From the NCBI GenBank assembly GCA_018350325.1, contig JAEVLN010000030.1, forward strand, positions 124,001 through 188,000: 64,000 nucleotides of DNA, in the 5' to 3' direction. A program made the translations under genes and the position numbers. How positions within the stretch are numbered: the first letter of the stretch is position 1; the number at the start of each line of letters is the position of its first letter. Origin of the DNA: Globodera rostochiensis (taxonomy: Eukaryota; Nematoda; Chromadorea; Rhabditida; Heteroderidae). Shown here piece after piece: positions 23,108 to 32,417 of the stretch. Under the pieces are notes generated by a model, which saw only the letters and a program-made list of their open reading frames with translations, searched no databases and was not told where the DNA came from.

Positions 23108-24370
23108 ATGACCAGGTAAGTTTACCTTCGGTCACTTTAGCATTTTTTCCGAGACCCAATTCCCGGCAAAAAAAATGTCCTATGTTACCCCCGGAACCTT
23201 TGTTTTTTTGAAAAAGGATTTTGGCCATTTTACTAGTAGCGAATCGACTAACCGTGCCGGGCCCGAACTCATAGGGGAAATGATGTAAGAAACACCCCAA
23301 ATTTCGATTATTTCTTTTATTAGGCTTTGGCGTAGAGAGTTCATACGACACGTGTACGGGGTGCCAGAGCCCGTTCCTCCTACTCCAACTGGTTCGCGCA
23401 AAAGGGTCCGCTCCCCATCGCCGGCACAACCGATCCCTGTTCTTGTTGGTAAGTTCGGCTTTTGGGTGCTTAATTTTCCAGCAAACAGTTTTTGGATCAT
23501 GACAACTCTAATTGTTGATTTTTTTTCAGGGCACCATGGCGGCCAGTTGGATGAAGGTTTTGGCGACGACGAAGAGGAGGTGCCAGATTTTGCGCCGGAG
23601 CCCAATGAGCCGCTGCCTCCTCACATTGGCCTACCGCCCGCACCGCCACCACCCCCGCTTCTCCAGGTAAACAAAAGAGATTGTTCGTCTGCTTTCCAGG
23701 CCTAATTTTTCCGAGGTTTTTACAGGCTGGGCAGCCGTTTCTTCTGCCGCCGCCACCTCCGCCGCCGTCTCCCCATCTCCTTCGGCCACCGATTGCGCTA
23801 GATGCACTTCAACCTTTACCTCCTCATCTTTTCTTTCGGCAACCGCCCCCTCCGCCGCCGCCTCCGCATCTCCTTTGGAGACCGATGTCGCCGCCTCCGC
23901 CACAGCACGTTCAGGCAATCCCGCTCTTTGTTTCAATCTAGATTTCTAGCCTTCTCGAGTTTACAGGGCGGACAGCACCTCCATTTCCCGCCACCACCGC
24001 CTCCACATTACATCCGTCATCCAATGCCGCCGCCACTGCCACGGCACATTCAGGTAATCCCTCCCTTTGTTTCAATCTCGTTTTCTAGCCTAATTTCTTG
24101 AGCTTTTACAGGGCGGACAACACCTCCATTTCCCGCCACCACCGCCTCCACATTACATCCGTCAACCAATGCCACCGCCTCCGCCACAACATTTTGGTCA
24201 ACCTGCCACTGCCGCTCCGACTCTTCCGGGCAAGACAATTCTTTTTTTGGTTTCGCGACTAACTTTGGGGTTTTTAGGCCAATTTGCAGCCACCTCGTCC
24301 CGTGTGGCGCGGAAGACCTGTTGATCCCCGCCGGCCTCCTCAACATGCCCGAGCTCCACGGTTTGGCTAG
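23108..24370 (+). CDS. Proline-rich protein with duplicated exons
   Basis: Eight exons join in phase (23108-23115, 23141-23284, 23324-23448, 23530-23666, 23726-23914, 23967-24053, 24112-24249, 24278-24370), giving about 306 residues. The N-terminal 75 residues are ordinary (MSYVTPGTFVFLKKDFGHF, then LWRREFIRHVYG). A basic SRKRVRSPSP segment and an acidic stretch, FGDDEEEVPDF, follow. The rest is proline-rich, with runs of up to eight prolines. Exons 6 and 7 are near-copies and share similar flanking introns. Intron 5 appears to be GC-AG. Intron 1 (25 nt) and intron 7 (28 nt) are very short; an alternative GC donor at 24230 would give a different C-terminus. A start at 23175 is also possible. 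Such proteins often bind SH3 or WW domains, but nothing specific can be claimed. Confidence 0.65.
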
Positions 24371-24545
24371 CACCCAGTCGACGCAAGAAATGAGGGATAG
24401 TGATTGCATTTGGCAACTTTTTTTGAAGATCTGTTTAGGGGTTGCGGATAATTGTTGTTGAGATTTGTTTTTGGTTTTCGGTTTTTTTGTCCGATTTTAT
24501 TGTAATTTTCGGTATGCCAGCAAATTTAGGGGTTTTAGGCTAAAA

Positions 24546-24683
24546 ATGTATCTAAACGACCACGAACTCACTGCTAATGAGCAACGTGAACAAAGAGAGG
24601 GAGCAATACTTTTGGGAGGGTTCTACGTTTTTTGTTTAGTCTGCTTTATCCTAACCGTTCTATATTTTTGCCGTAGAAAATGA
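24546..24683 (+). CDS. Small membrane protein, 45 residues
   Basis: A single exon starts MYLNDHELTANEQREQREGA, then has one hydrophobic helix (ILLGGFYVFCLVCFILTVLY), and ends FCRRK. The charged ends suggest the N-terminus outside or lumenal and the basic tail in the cytoplasm. An AATAAA signal overlaps the stop codon (TGAATAAAATG). Function is unknown. It sits next to a second tiny membrane protein. Confidence 0.6.
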   Translation: MYLNDHELTANEQREQREGAILLGGFYVFCLVCFILTVLYFCRRK

Positions 24684-24783
24684 ATAAAATGTATTTGAAA
24701 TTCTGATTTTTTGTATGGGTTTTATGCCGAATATTTCTAACATATACGCTGGGATCTTATTTAAACTTATTTAATTTCTAGGA

Positions 24784-24960
24784 AATGTCCGACTTTTTAA
24801 TTTTTCTTGCTGGTTTTGCCTTTGCATTGCTCACCATTACGTTTCTGTTTGTTCTACTGACCTTCTTCATCCTTTGCACTTTTTGGTTCGAACGCCGCGA
24901 GATTTTCGAATATGAGGAAGAAAGCGAAGAAACACTCCAACCCCCAAGCGTTTATTATTA
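24784..24960 (+). CDS. Small membrane protein, 58 residues
   Basis: A single exon begins MSDFLIFLAGFAFALLTITF and stays hydrophobic for about 34 residues, then has an acidic tail (FEYEEESEETLQPPSVYY). AATAAA follows three bases after the stop. The tail carries TLQPPSVYY, which resembles PPxY-type late-domain or WW-binding motifs only loosely. Function is unknown. Polintons and related viruses often encode short membrane proteins, but none can be matched here. Confidence 0.6.
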
Positions 24961-25004
24961 AGGAATAAATTGTTTTTTGTTTTTTCTTTTCATTTTTTGA
25001 GGGG

Positions 25005-25011
25005 TATAAAA
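25005..25011 (+). promoter_or_regulatory. TATA box before the polymerase block
   Basis: GGTATAAAAGCC lies 56 bases before the ATG at 25061, in the same GTATAAAAG form as at the SPRY gene. Confidence 0.55.
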
Positions 25012-25060
25012 GCCTAAAGTATCTTTTTAAACCGTTTGGGATTTTTAAGCATTTTTTAGG

Positions 25061-25529
25061 ATGCAACCCAAAAAATTTCTGCAAATTCCAGAGGAGAAGC
25101 GGAGGGCCCGGAACACTAGGAATTTTTTTAAGAGAAGCCCAAATTTGGAAAAGATTTACTGAAGAAGTGGACAGTCACGTCACCGAAAATAAAAAATTCG
25201 GAATAAAAGAACATGTGACAAAATTTTATTTTAGGAACCCACCTGGAGAAAAAGCGGAAGAAAATTTTAAGAAAATTGTTAAAAAGTTTATCGACGAAGC
25301 TCTGAAAAAAGGGGCAGAACCGGGGCGGGAGATACAAAAAATGTCCGTCAACATGTACTGCGAAGCAATTCCTGACCCCATAATAATTCCCGGAAGACCT
25401 CTGTTCCAAATAACGCCTGATGCCGTTCTTCATGAGTTTGAGAAAGTGCAACAGTCGTGGCGTGCCGCCAATCTCTTGTGTGAGCAGCTCTCCATCATTG
25501 TGACGACTTATTCCTCTTTAAAGAAATGA
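25061..25529 (+). CDS. PolB N-terminal partner, frame broken once
   Basis: About 155 residues. The first 23 codons read MQPKKFLQIPEEKRRARN and run into a T7 tract at 25123-25129. From there the coding sense continues in the next frame (REAQIWKRFTEEVDSHV to YSSLKK) up to the stop at 25527-25529. One base in the T-run separates the two frames, so this is a real +1 break or a consensus error; no intron fits. The second half (IIIPGRPLFQITPDAVLHEF, then KVQQSW) resembles the region found ahead of the cysteine-rich part in other Polinton polymerases, where LT.. and VQS-type motifs recur. It lies 98 bases upstream of PolB and probably acts with it. The family link is from memory and needs a profile search. 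Confidence 0.55.
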
Positions 25530-25627
25530 ATAAATGTTTAAGCAAATTACGCTTTTAGTCTTTTTTTGTCTTAATTCAAAATTTTTACCGCAATATTAAT
25601 TACAAATTTTAGTTTTTCTTTAAGAAA

Positions 25628-28600
25628 ATGTCACACCGTTTTAACCCTTTTGTTCAAACCAAAGAACTGGGCCGTATTTCTGTTCCAACAGGAAAATATA
25701 GTGAGAAAAACCTGTTCGATTCTGTTAACTATAAATTTAGGTATCTTTTACGCTTTGGCACTTAGTAAGGCATATCAATTAGCGGCTGGAAACCGGGGAT
25801 TGCGCCGTTTTGATTATCTACAAAAAAGTGAAAAAAAACAGCAAGAATTGGTTTGGGATCTAATTGGAAATTTGGGTGTTTCTGCCAATGCTTCTTCATA
25901 CGGACTTGGGCATATAGAATTGGTTCAAACATACTGGGATAAAGAGTTTCCAGAAATGTTTAGGATAGTGGCATTTGATAAGGTAGGATAAATGTTTGAT
26001 CGCAATAAACAATAAAATTTTTAGAAGTCTGGTCTTACACCGATTTTCAAGGGCCAAGAAGTTCGGAAACATAATGTGTGCATTATTAGAGAAGAGGAGC
26101 ATTGGGACGGGATGAAATCTGTGACCCAGTTTTTCAAAGTGAAGAAGTTTTGTGTCAGTTGTGAAGTAACTTATGATTGGGCTGAACGCCATCGGCTTGA
26201 CTGCAAAGAGCGTTGTAAGAAGTGTTGCCGTATGGGTTATGGGTTTCCATGTAAGGATGAGGCTCTGGATCTTCATTGCGAGGAGTGTTATCGAAAATTT
26301 CACAACACGGATTGTTTTGAGGCGCACAAAAAAAAGGCGTGTAAAATGTATAAAAAATGTAAAAAATGTAGAGATCTGTATCGAACAAGGGACAAACACG
26401 TGTGCGGTGAAAAGTATTGCAAACGGTGCATGGTTTATCATCCGGGGCGGCAGTGCTTCATCAAGAAAATCAAAATCTGCCCCTCACTCCCTCGATATCG
26501 TATTGTGGCTTATGATCTAGAAACAACAGTTGTTAATGGGGAGCATGCGCCTAATCTTGTTTCCGCAGCGATGGCATGCACAGAATGTGTTGGGGAGCAA
26601 AAGAAATGCGAAATTTGTGGAGATGGTCCAAGAACGATCACATGGTCGATGGCTGATGGATTGGCGCCGATGTATGAATTTGTGAATTGGATAATGGGCT
26701 TTAAAAATTATGAGACCGTTGCATTTGCGCATTATGGAGGACGTTTCGATTCACATTTTGTATTGCGGGAGTTGACCAATAGAGGGGTTCTGACAGAGTT
26801 AATGATGGGGGAGTTGAAGATTTATCAGATAAAGGCGGGCAAAGTATATTTTCGTGATTTTTGGTTGCTTAGCCAAAATCGGTTGGCCGATTTGCCAAAA
26901 ACCCTGGAACTCAATATCCCCGCCAAGTTATATTTCCCCTATCGCTACAATAAAAACGAGAATTTTGGGAAAAGGCTGTCACATTTGCCGCCATTTGAAG
27001 CTTATTGTCCGGGCGGAATGAAAGAAGCGGAGTTTGAAAAATTTGAGAAGTGGTATACCGAGAATTATGAGACGGCGTTTGAATTGTCGGAACAGCTTAA
27101 GGCGTATTGCGAGAATGATGTAGAAATTCTGATGGCTGCTGTGTTGAAGTTTCGAAAATTGTTTTTGGGAATTACAAAGGACATGGACGTGTTAAAGGAC
27201 AGCGTTACGATTGCCAGCATTGTGATGAAGATTTTTCGTGCCAAATTTTTGAAGGAGAGGCACATTCCAATCGTGCCTGAAGGGGGGTTTGAAAAGGCAG
27301 AAAATCAGAGCAAGATTGCGGTAAAGTATTTTGAATGGCTGGCTTATCGGGACGGGGTCAAGGTGCGGCACGCGTGCAATGGGGGAGAAATTGAATTCGG
27401 AAGATTCAAGGTCGATTGCGTTATTGGGTCCCAGAAGAAAATTGTGGAATTCCAGGTAGGAAACCCATAGTTTTGTTAAATATGTTTTGTCCAGGGTTGC
27501 GCGTGGCACGGGTGCCGAAGATGTTTTTTGCCCTGGACGGTGGGGCCGAACGGATTGTGTGCTGAGCAGAACTTTAGGAGAACGGAGATGAGAATGGACC
27601 ATTTGAGTGATATTTGTGGGAAATTAAGTGTGGAGGAAGTCTGGGTAAGTGTTTATTTCCAGAATGCTTATGAAACAGCTAACCTGGACATATGTTTTAT
27701 GTCTAGGTAAAATTTTGTAAAATTTTTAGGAATGTGACGTGAAAGAAGAGCTAAAAAAGAATAGGGAAATGAAGAAATTCTTCGATAGCGTGCCGGACAA
27801 AGGGCCAATCAATCCGAGGGATGCATATGCTGGGGGAAGAACGATGCCCTTTTGTTTATTTGCAGAGGTGTCGGAGAGCGTAGAGATTTCTATGTTCGAC
27901 ATTGTTTCTCTTTATCCTTTTGTGAATTATGATACACCCTACCCCGTCGGTATTCCGAAAATTATTAAGAATGCCAATTACAATGTTTTGTGGTAAGAAA
28001 TTTATTTTATGACTGAAAATCTGACAAAATTTTAAGGACTCGCCCCGATGATGTGCCTTACGATGGTCTGCTGAAAGTGAAAGTGATCCCCCCAAAAAAA
28101 CTGTTGTATCCTCTGTTGTCCGTGCACATTGATGACATGTTGCTGTTTCCGAATTGTGGCATTTGTGCTCGAAGGGCCAAAAAGGAGTTTGTTTTGGCAA
28201 AAGACGTGAAGAGGTGCGATCATAGCCCGAAAAAGAGAGCTCTGATTGGGACTTTTACGTCTATTGAGTTAAGGAAAGCTCTGGAATTGGGTTATAAGGT
28301 CATCGGGTTTTATAGGGCATACCACTTTGAGGAGTTTGATAGCCAGCTTTTTAAGAATTATGTGAGGATGTTTTTGAAAATAAAGGTTGAAGCGTCGGGA
28401 TGGGCTTCGGATGTAAATACGGAAGAAGAGAAGAGGGCCTTTATCGATCTGTATAGATCAAAATATGGAATTTATTTGAGGTATGACAATATAAGGAAGA
28501 ACCCCGGGCTGAGACTTATTGCAAAATTGGGTCTGAATTCGTTGTGGGGAAAGTTTTCGATGAGGAATACCCTTTCGACCACAGAGATAGTTAATACTGC

Positions 28601-29197
28601 TGAGAGATGGGATGAAATTTTAAATGATGATACGATTGAGTTTGGCAACCCGACAGTGATAAATGAAAACATGATGAGAGTAATATATAAAAAGAAAGAA
28701 GAGTTTATCAAGGAGCATAACGTGTCAAACATTATTTTATCGTTATGGTAAGAAAGCCAAATGAAATAGGATAAAATAGGTCATAATTTAGGACTACGAG
28801 CGCTGCTCGCGTTAAACTGTACGAGTACATGGAAAAGGTCTACAATGCCGAGGGGTGCAAATTGCTTTATTGTGATACCGATTCGTTGATCTTCTCCCAT
28901 CCTCGAAGTGTTTGTCCTTTGAAAGAAGGAAATTTTTTGGGTGAAATGACGAGGGAATATGGGGACAGCGACATTTTGGAGTTTGTAGCAGCCGGGCCAA
29001 AGCAATATTCTTTAAAGCTTAAGAAGAAGTCAAACGGGGAGATTTGGCACAACACAAAAATAAGAGGAATCACGCTGAATAGGGACAACGAGTTCGGGTA
29101 TAAGGAATTTAAAAAAATGGTGTTGGGGTTTAAGGAGGGGGCTAAGAAACAGTTTCGCTATGCGGAGAAGATTGGCCCCACAGTTTATCTTGTTTAA
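25628..29197 (+). CDS. Protein-primed family B DNA polymerase
   Basis: Seven exons (25628-25740, 25766-25982, 26025-27455, 27495-27644, 27730-27992, 28037-28747, 28792-29197) keep phase at every join and encode about 1096 residues, usual for Polinton PolB. A cysteine/histidine-rich zinc-binding region covers residues 140-260. The 3'-5' exonuclease follows, with Exo I AYDLE (D274, E276), Exo II GGRFDSHF (D352) and an Exo III-like YCENDVEIL. Polymerase motif A is FDIVSLYP (D694), motif B KLGLNSLWG (K888 to G896) and motif C YCDTDS (D990, D992). All key acidic residues are present, so the enzyme looks active. It should replicate the transposon from a terminal protein. Exon 1 to 2 requires a 25-nt intron and is the least certain join. 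A second, damaged copy lies at about 33010-35518. Confidence 0.95.
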
Positions 29198-29228
29198 TTT
29201 CTTTCAATTTATTGTTAGGCGTAGAAAA

Positions 29229-29894
29229 ATGTATTCTTTTCAAAATTATTTTGAAAATGGTCTCGAAAACGAGGCGTTTTTTTGGGCCGGATCGAGGGAA
29301 CAGGCTGAAACTATGTTGAAAAGCGGGCCCAGCTACCGAATGATAGTTCATAGAGACTACAGCCATCCTTTTGCCGAATTTGTTTTAGAAAACGGACGAA
29401 TTACCCTTTTTGCTTTTGCCATGGTCGAAAAAGACGTACGACTGTGCTGTGGTGTCACGCGACATCGAATAAGCAGATACACAATGCTTCTACATGGCGT
29501 TGTACAAGTCGAATTCTTCGGATATATGAAATATTTTATTTATTTTTTTCGCGAAGCATGGTGCCAGCCCCACAACAGCTTCTATGGAAGTTCTCTTTTT
29601 TTAGTTCGAATTCCATCTTTTGAAGTCCGGACGGCAGTCCGAGAAAAAGAATCTCTCATTTCTCCCGTAGAGGCCATAATTCATGCCTTTTTTTTAAAAT
29701 GCGACAGGTGAAAAAATTTTTTTAAAAAATTTTTATCTGTTTTAATTTTCAGGGAAACTGTAGGCCTATGGAAACTAGTTTTTCATCGTGTTCCGACTCT
29801 CGTCGAGCTGTGTTGTCGCGCAATAACAAAAACGGGCATGGCCACTTTTATTTTATTACCCGAAACTTATAAGAAAGTGTTTATAAAGTGTTGA
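29229..29894 (+). CDS. SH2/SOCS-box-like protein
   Basis: Two exons (29229-29707, 29753-29894) joined by a 45-nt intron encode about 206 residues. Residues 17-60 resemble the start of an SH2 domain: FFWAGSREQAETML matches the W...EAE..L helix region, followed by MIVHRDYSHP, in which R42-D43 sits where the phosphotyrosine-binding FLVRDSS strand is expected. RDS.HP is typical of SOCS-family SH2 domains. The C-terminus (residues 171-206) looks like a SOCS box: TLVELCCRAI fits the elongin-BC box (T/S)LxxxCxxxI, and FILLPETYKK sits where the cullin box LPxP is usual, though the second proline is missing. If correct, it could recruit a cullin ligase to phosphotyrosine proteins. The middle (residues 80-155) is unassigned. 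AATAAA overlaps the stop codon. Confidence 0.6.
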
Positions 29895-30010
29895 ATAAAA
29901 TTTACTGTTTGATTTGAATTTATCACCGTTTTTTAACGTGTTTCGAATTCATCATTATTTTTAACCTTAAATTTATCATTTTAAAATTGTTTCAGTTTCT
30001 GTGAAAAAAA

Positions 30011-30469
30011 ATGTCGACAATTTTCGAGATCAAAAGCGCTGTGCTTAAAGAAAATGTCAACACTTATTTCGTGGTGCAAGCGCAGATAGAGAAACTAGAA
30101 TATGCGGATTATCTGGTAAAAATATTTTTTGTGCATTTTTATATGACTGTTTTTAAGGGCTGTGTTTATTGTCGCAGGGGCCGGTGCAAATGTATGGAGA
30201 ATAAGGAGAATTTTTTGTATTTGAAATTGGTGTTGTTAGACGGGACGGGAAGGTTGGAAAATGTTGCACTTTTTGGAAGCGAAAAGTTGGAAAAAATTGG
30301 GATTGGATGGGTAATATTTTAATAAAAACACAAACATGTCATTTTATTTTAGTCTGAAGCAGAAAAACTTGTTGGATCGATGTTCTTTATGGAGGTCGGG
30401 GCTAAAATCAAAGAATTTGGTGGGAAGAAAAACGTTTCTTATTCTTTGAACCGTTTTAAGGGGTTTTAA
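30011..30469 (+). CDS. RPA1 C-terminal-like OB-fold protein
   Basis: Three exons (30011-30115, 30158-30310, 30353-30469) with two 42-nt introns give about 124 residues. The layout matches the C-terminal DNA-binding domain of the large replication protein A subunit: a first strand region, a zinc-ribbon-like insertion CVYCRRGRCKC (four cysteines), then LYLKLVLLDGTGRLENVALF, where the DxTG and LF signatures of RPA1-C occur, and a final SEAEKLVGSMFF helix and strands. It probably binds single-stranded DNA during element replication next to PolB. It is shorter than a full RPA1 and has only the one domain. The intact second copy at 36327-36784 supports selection or recent duplication. Confidence 0.7.
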
Positions 30470-30587
30470 TTTTTTTGTGTTTTTTTTGTATAAATTTTGT
30501 TTCTATTTTATTCTGTTTTATTTCAATCGTTTCGCAGCGAGTTTTTATTTGATAGTTCTCATTTTTTAATCAATTTAACGTAAAGAA

Positions 30588-30965
30588 ATGTCGCGACGAT
30601 TTATGCCCACCGAACTTCACTTCGAAATTGTGAACTGTCTGCCCGTCACAAAGCTCCCTCGAGCGACCTTTCTCGTCTGTGCCGTCTATTCAAAATGGGG
30701 GCATAAAGCAGCAAGCGTTGCCTGCGCATACGCTGTTGAAGCATTTCCTGCGGTCTATAAGCGCCCTCCTCTTTATGGCCCTAAAATTATAGCTTTGACA
30801 AACGTTGGAATAGAATTTGTACTCGAATATTTTTGCTTGGATTGGGGATCTGCTCTTATAATAGTTCGACTTATTCGACCGGACCCTGCAGCAGAAAGCA
30901 GATGGGAAACAGACAGCGGCAAATTACCGAAATCTCATAATAAAGAATTTAAATTTAATATTTGA
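30588..30965 (+). CDS. F-box-like protein
   Basis: A single exon of 125 residues. Residues 6-45 (MPTELHFEIVNCLPVTKLPR then ATFLVCAVYSKWGHKA) follow the F-box pattern LP.EL..EI...LP...L.R...VC..W. The rest is a short unassigned region rich in aromatic residues (VLEYFCLDWGSALIIVRLI). F-box proteins bridge Skp1-cullin ligases to substrates. No repeat-type substrate domain is present. The C-terminus differs from the copy at 36902-37255, where PKSHNKEF is replaced by WKSQ and an early stop. F-box assignment from one motif is tentative. Confidence 0.5.
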   Translation: MSRRFMPTELHFEIVNCLPVTKLPRATFLVCAVYSKWGHKAASVACAYAVEAFPAVYKRPPLYGPKIIALTNVGIEFVLEYFCLDWGSALIIVRLIRPDPAAESRWETDSGKLPKSHNKEFKFNI

Positions 30966-31024
30966 GGAATAAACTTTGTTACATAATTGTGTCTTTTGGC
31001 TTTATTGACTTGATATCTTAAAAC

Positions 31025-31031
31025 TATAAAA
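31025..31031 (+). promoter_or_regulatory. TATA box of the coiled-coil gene
   Basis: ACTATAAAAGAAAC begins 37 bases before the ATG. An almost identical box stands 38 bases before the next gene, so the two appear to have separate, matched promoters with very short leaders. Confidence 0.65.
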
Positions 31032-31061
31032 GAAACGGCAAAAAAAGATAAAAAGAAAAAA

Positions 31062-31523
31062 ATGAATTTTGAAAAAAAGGATACTGCAGCCACTGTGCTG
31101 TTGGAATTTTCAAAGAATGAAGCCGAAAGGCTTTGGCGTGAAATTGACACCTTGTCCGACGAGGTCGACGACTATACCCGGTCTGCTAAGGGGGCCTTAA
31201 CTCGAGCAATTAAAGTTCGCGAAAAAGTTCCTTCTGACGAGGATGTTGGAGAATGGTTTCAGAAAATTACGGATTCCATATTGGAAATATATGCGACGAA
31301 AGACAAAATGCATGAAGAGCGGCATAAAGCAGAAACGGTCTGGCAAGCAGCTGGGAGAAGCTCGGATACTGAACGGGTGAGAGAGCTGGAAAAGACTATG
31401 TTGAAAGGACAAACTGCTGCGAAAATCTTCCATTCAGAAGCCAGGCGGATTCGTTCCAGAATTTTAAATCTAGAAAATTGGCTTCAGGCTGAGGTGTTAG
31501 CATTTCTTGATGTTTTGGAATAA
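31062..31523 (+). CDS. Coiled-coil protein, 153 residues
   Basis: A single exon with no recognised family. It is almost wholly charged and helical, with heptad-like stretches such as EAERLWREIDTLSDEVDDYT and TERVRELEKTMLKGQ, and is rich in E, K and R. No signal peptide or membrane segment is visible. It is 40 bases upstream of the secreted helical protein and shares its promoter type, so the two may be paralogues or partners. The copy at 37377-37838 differs by only a residue or two. A structural or DNA-packaging role is possible but unsupported. Confidence 0.65.
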   Translation: MNFEKKDTAATVLLEFSKNEAERLWREIDTLSDEVDDYTRSAKGALTRAIKVREKVPSDEDVGEWFQKITDSILEIYATKDKMHEERHKAETVWQAAGRSSDTERVRELEKTMLKGQTAAKIFHSEARRIRSRILNLENWLQAEVLAFLDVLE

Positions 31524-31525
31524 AC

Positions 31526-31532
31526 TATAAAA
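31526..31532 (+). promoter_or_regulatory. TATA box of the secreted helical protein gene
   Basis: AACTATAAAAGAAACCC begins 38 bases before the ATG and overlaps the 3' end of the preceding gene just after its stop codon. Confidence 0.65.
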
Positions 31533-31563
31533 GAAACCCCAAACAAAATAAAAAACAAAAAAA

Positions 31564-32178
31564 ATGATAAAGATATTAATATTTGGAGTTTTTGTGTTGG
31601 GCACGAAAAGTTGTGAACTTTCAAAAGAGGAAAAAGAACAACTAAATTCGGCTCGTCGTGCCATTGAGAGGGCTTATGCCGATGTCGGGAGACTCGTTCG
31701 GGAATCCCGGGATTTTGCAACAATGGCTCATAACGCGAGAAGAAATGCCCGAAAAAATATGGACAGAAACCCTACCGACGAAAATAGATTATGGTTTGAG
31801 AGATTGGCTGAAGGGGTACGAAAAATTCACCGGTTGGCAGACAAAATATACGACGAAGCGAGCAAAATAGAAACGGCAAAAAGAGAAATGGAAAAATGCC
31901 TAGATCGAAAAGATTTGATAATGTGCAGAGAATTAGCAAATTCCGCCAAAGTTGCGCTTGAAGAAGCTAAAAAATACAGAAAAGAAATTGGGGATGCATA
32001 TCGAAACGCCTATACGCAAACCGATCTCGGGATAGCTGAACTGGCAAACAAGGTCCGGGATTCTGGAGCGCGTCCTACAAGCCCGAATGGTCCGTCAAGA
32101 CCAGCGGTTCTTCCTACTCTCCCCCGCGAAGGGGTACATGATGAGTTTAACGTCGAAAAAAAGGTTAAAGTAAAGTAA
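31564..32178 (+). CDS. Secreted helical protein, 204 residues
   Basis: A single exon. The N-terminus MIKILIFGVFVLGTKSC is a plausible signal peptide with cleavage near residue 15-17. The mature part is helical and highly charged (SARRAIERAYADVGRLVRES, then MAHNARRNARKNMDRNP), with two further cysteines in KCLDRKDLIMC that could form a short disulfide loop. The tail is proline-rich (RPTSPNGPSRPAVLPTLP). No family is recognised. The copy at 37879-38493 is nearly identical. It is the last gene before the right terminal repeat. Confidence 0.7.
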   Translation: MIKILIFGVFVLGTKSCELSKEEKEQLNSARRAIERAYADVGRLVRESRDFATMAHNARRNARKNMDRNPTDENRLWFERLAEGVRKIHRLADKIYDEASKIETAKREMEKCLDRKDLIMCRELANSAKVALEEAKKYRKEIGDAYRNAYTQTDLGIAELANKVRDSGARPTSPNGPSRPAVLPTLPREGVHDEFNVEKKVKVK

Positions 32179-32288
32179 ATCTTATCGTTCTTCATCCCTC
32201 TTCTCGCGCGTGCCCCCCCCCCCTCACGCGTGCGTGCGCTTTTCGCTCCCCCGTGCGGGCTTGCCTTCCCTCTTTCCGCCGCGCGGGA

Positions 32289-32411
32289 AGGGAAAAAAAA
32301 GCACGCGCGCGTGGGTGCAATGACCCCGTACGCGTGCGGGGCTTGCCCTTCCCACACGCACGCGTGTGGGAAGGGCGGGATTTTTGGGGACATCTTGGTT
32401 CCAACACTGCT
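32289..32411 (-). repeat. Right terminal inverted repeat
   Basis: The reverse complement of the left terminal repeat over about 122 bases, ending GGTTCCAACACTGCT. Inward from 32289 the sequence is GC-rich and related to, but diverged from, the left subterminal part. Confidence 0.95.
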
Positions 32412-32417
32412 GACGGT
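32412..32417. repeat. Right target-site duplication of the complete Polinton
   Basis: GACGGT follows the terminal CACTGCT and continues as TTTGTAGTTGG, exactly as in an unbroken satellite unit. Confidence 0.95.

Noticed and set aside
25628..29197. Adenovirus or adintovirus integrated copy instead of a Polinton
   Set aside because: The terminal repeats, 6-bp duplication, zinc-rich N-terminus and absence of capsid genes fit a Polinton better, though the two groups are related.
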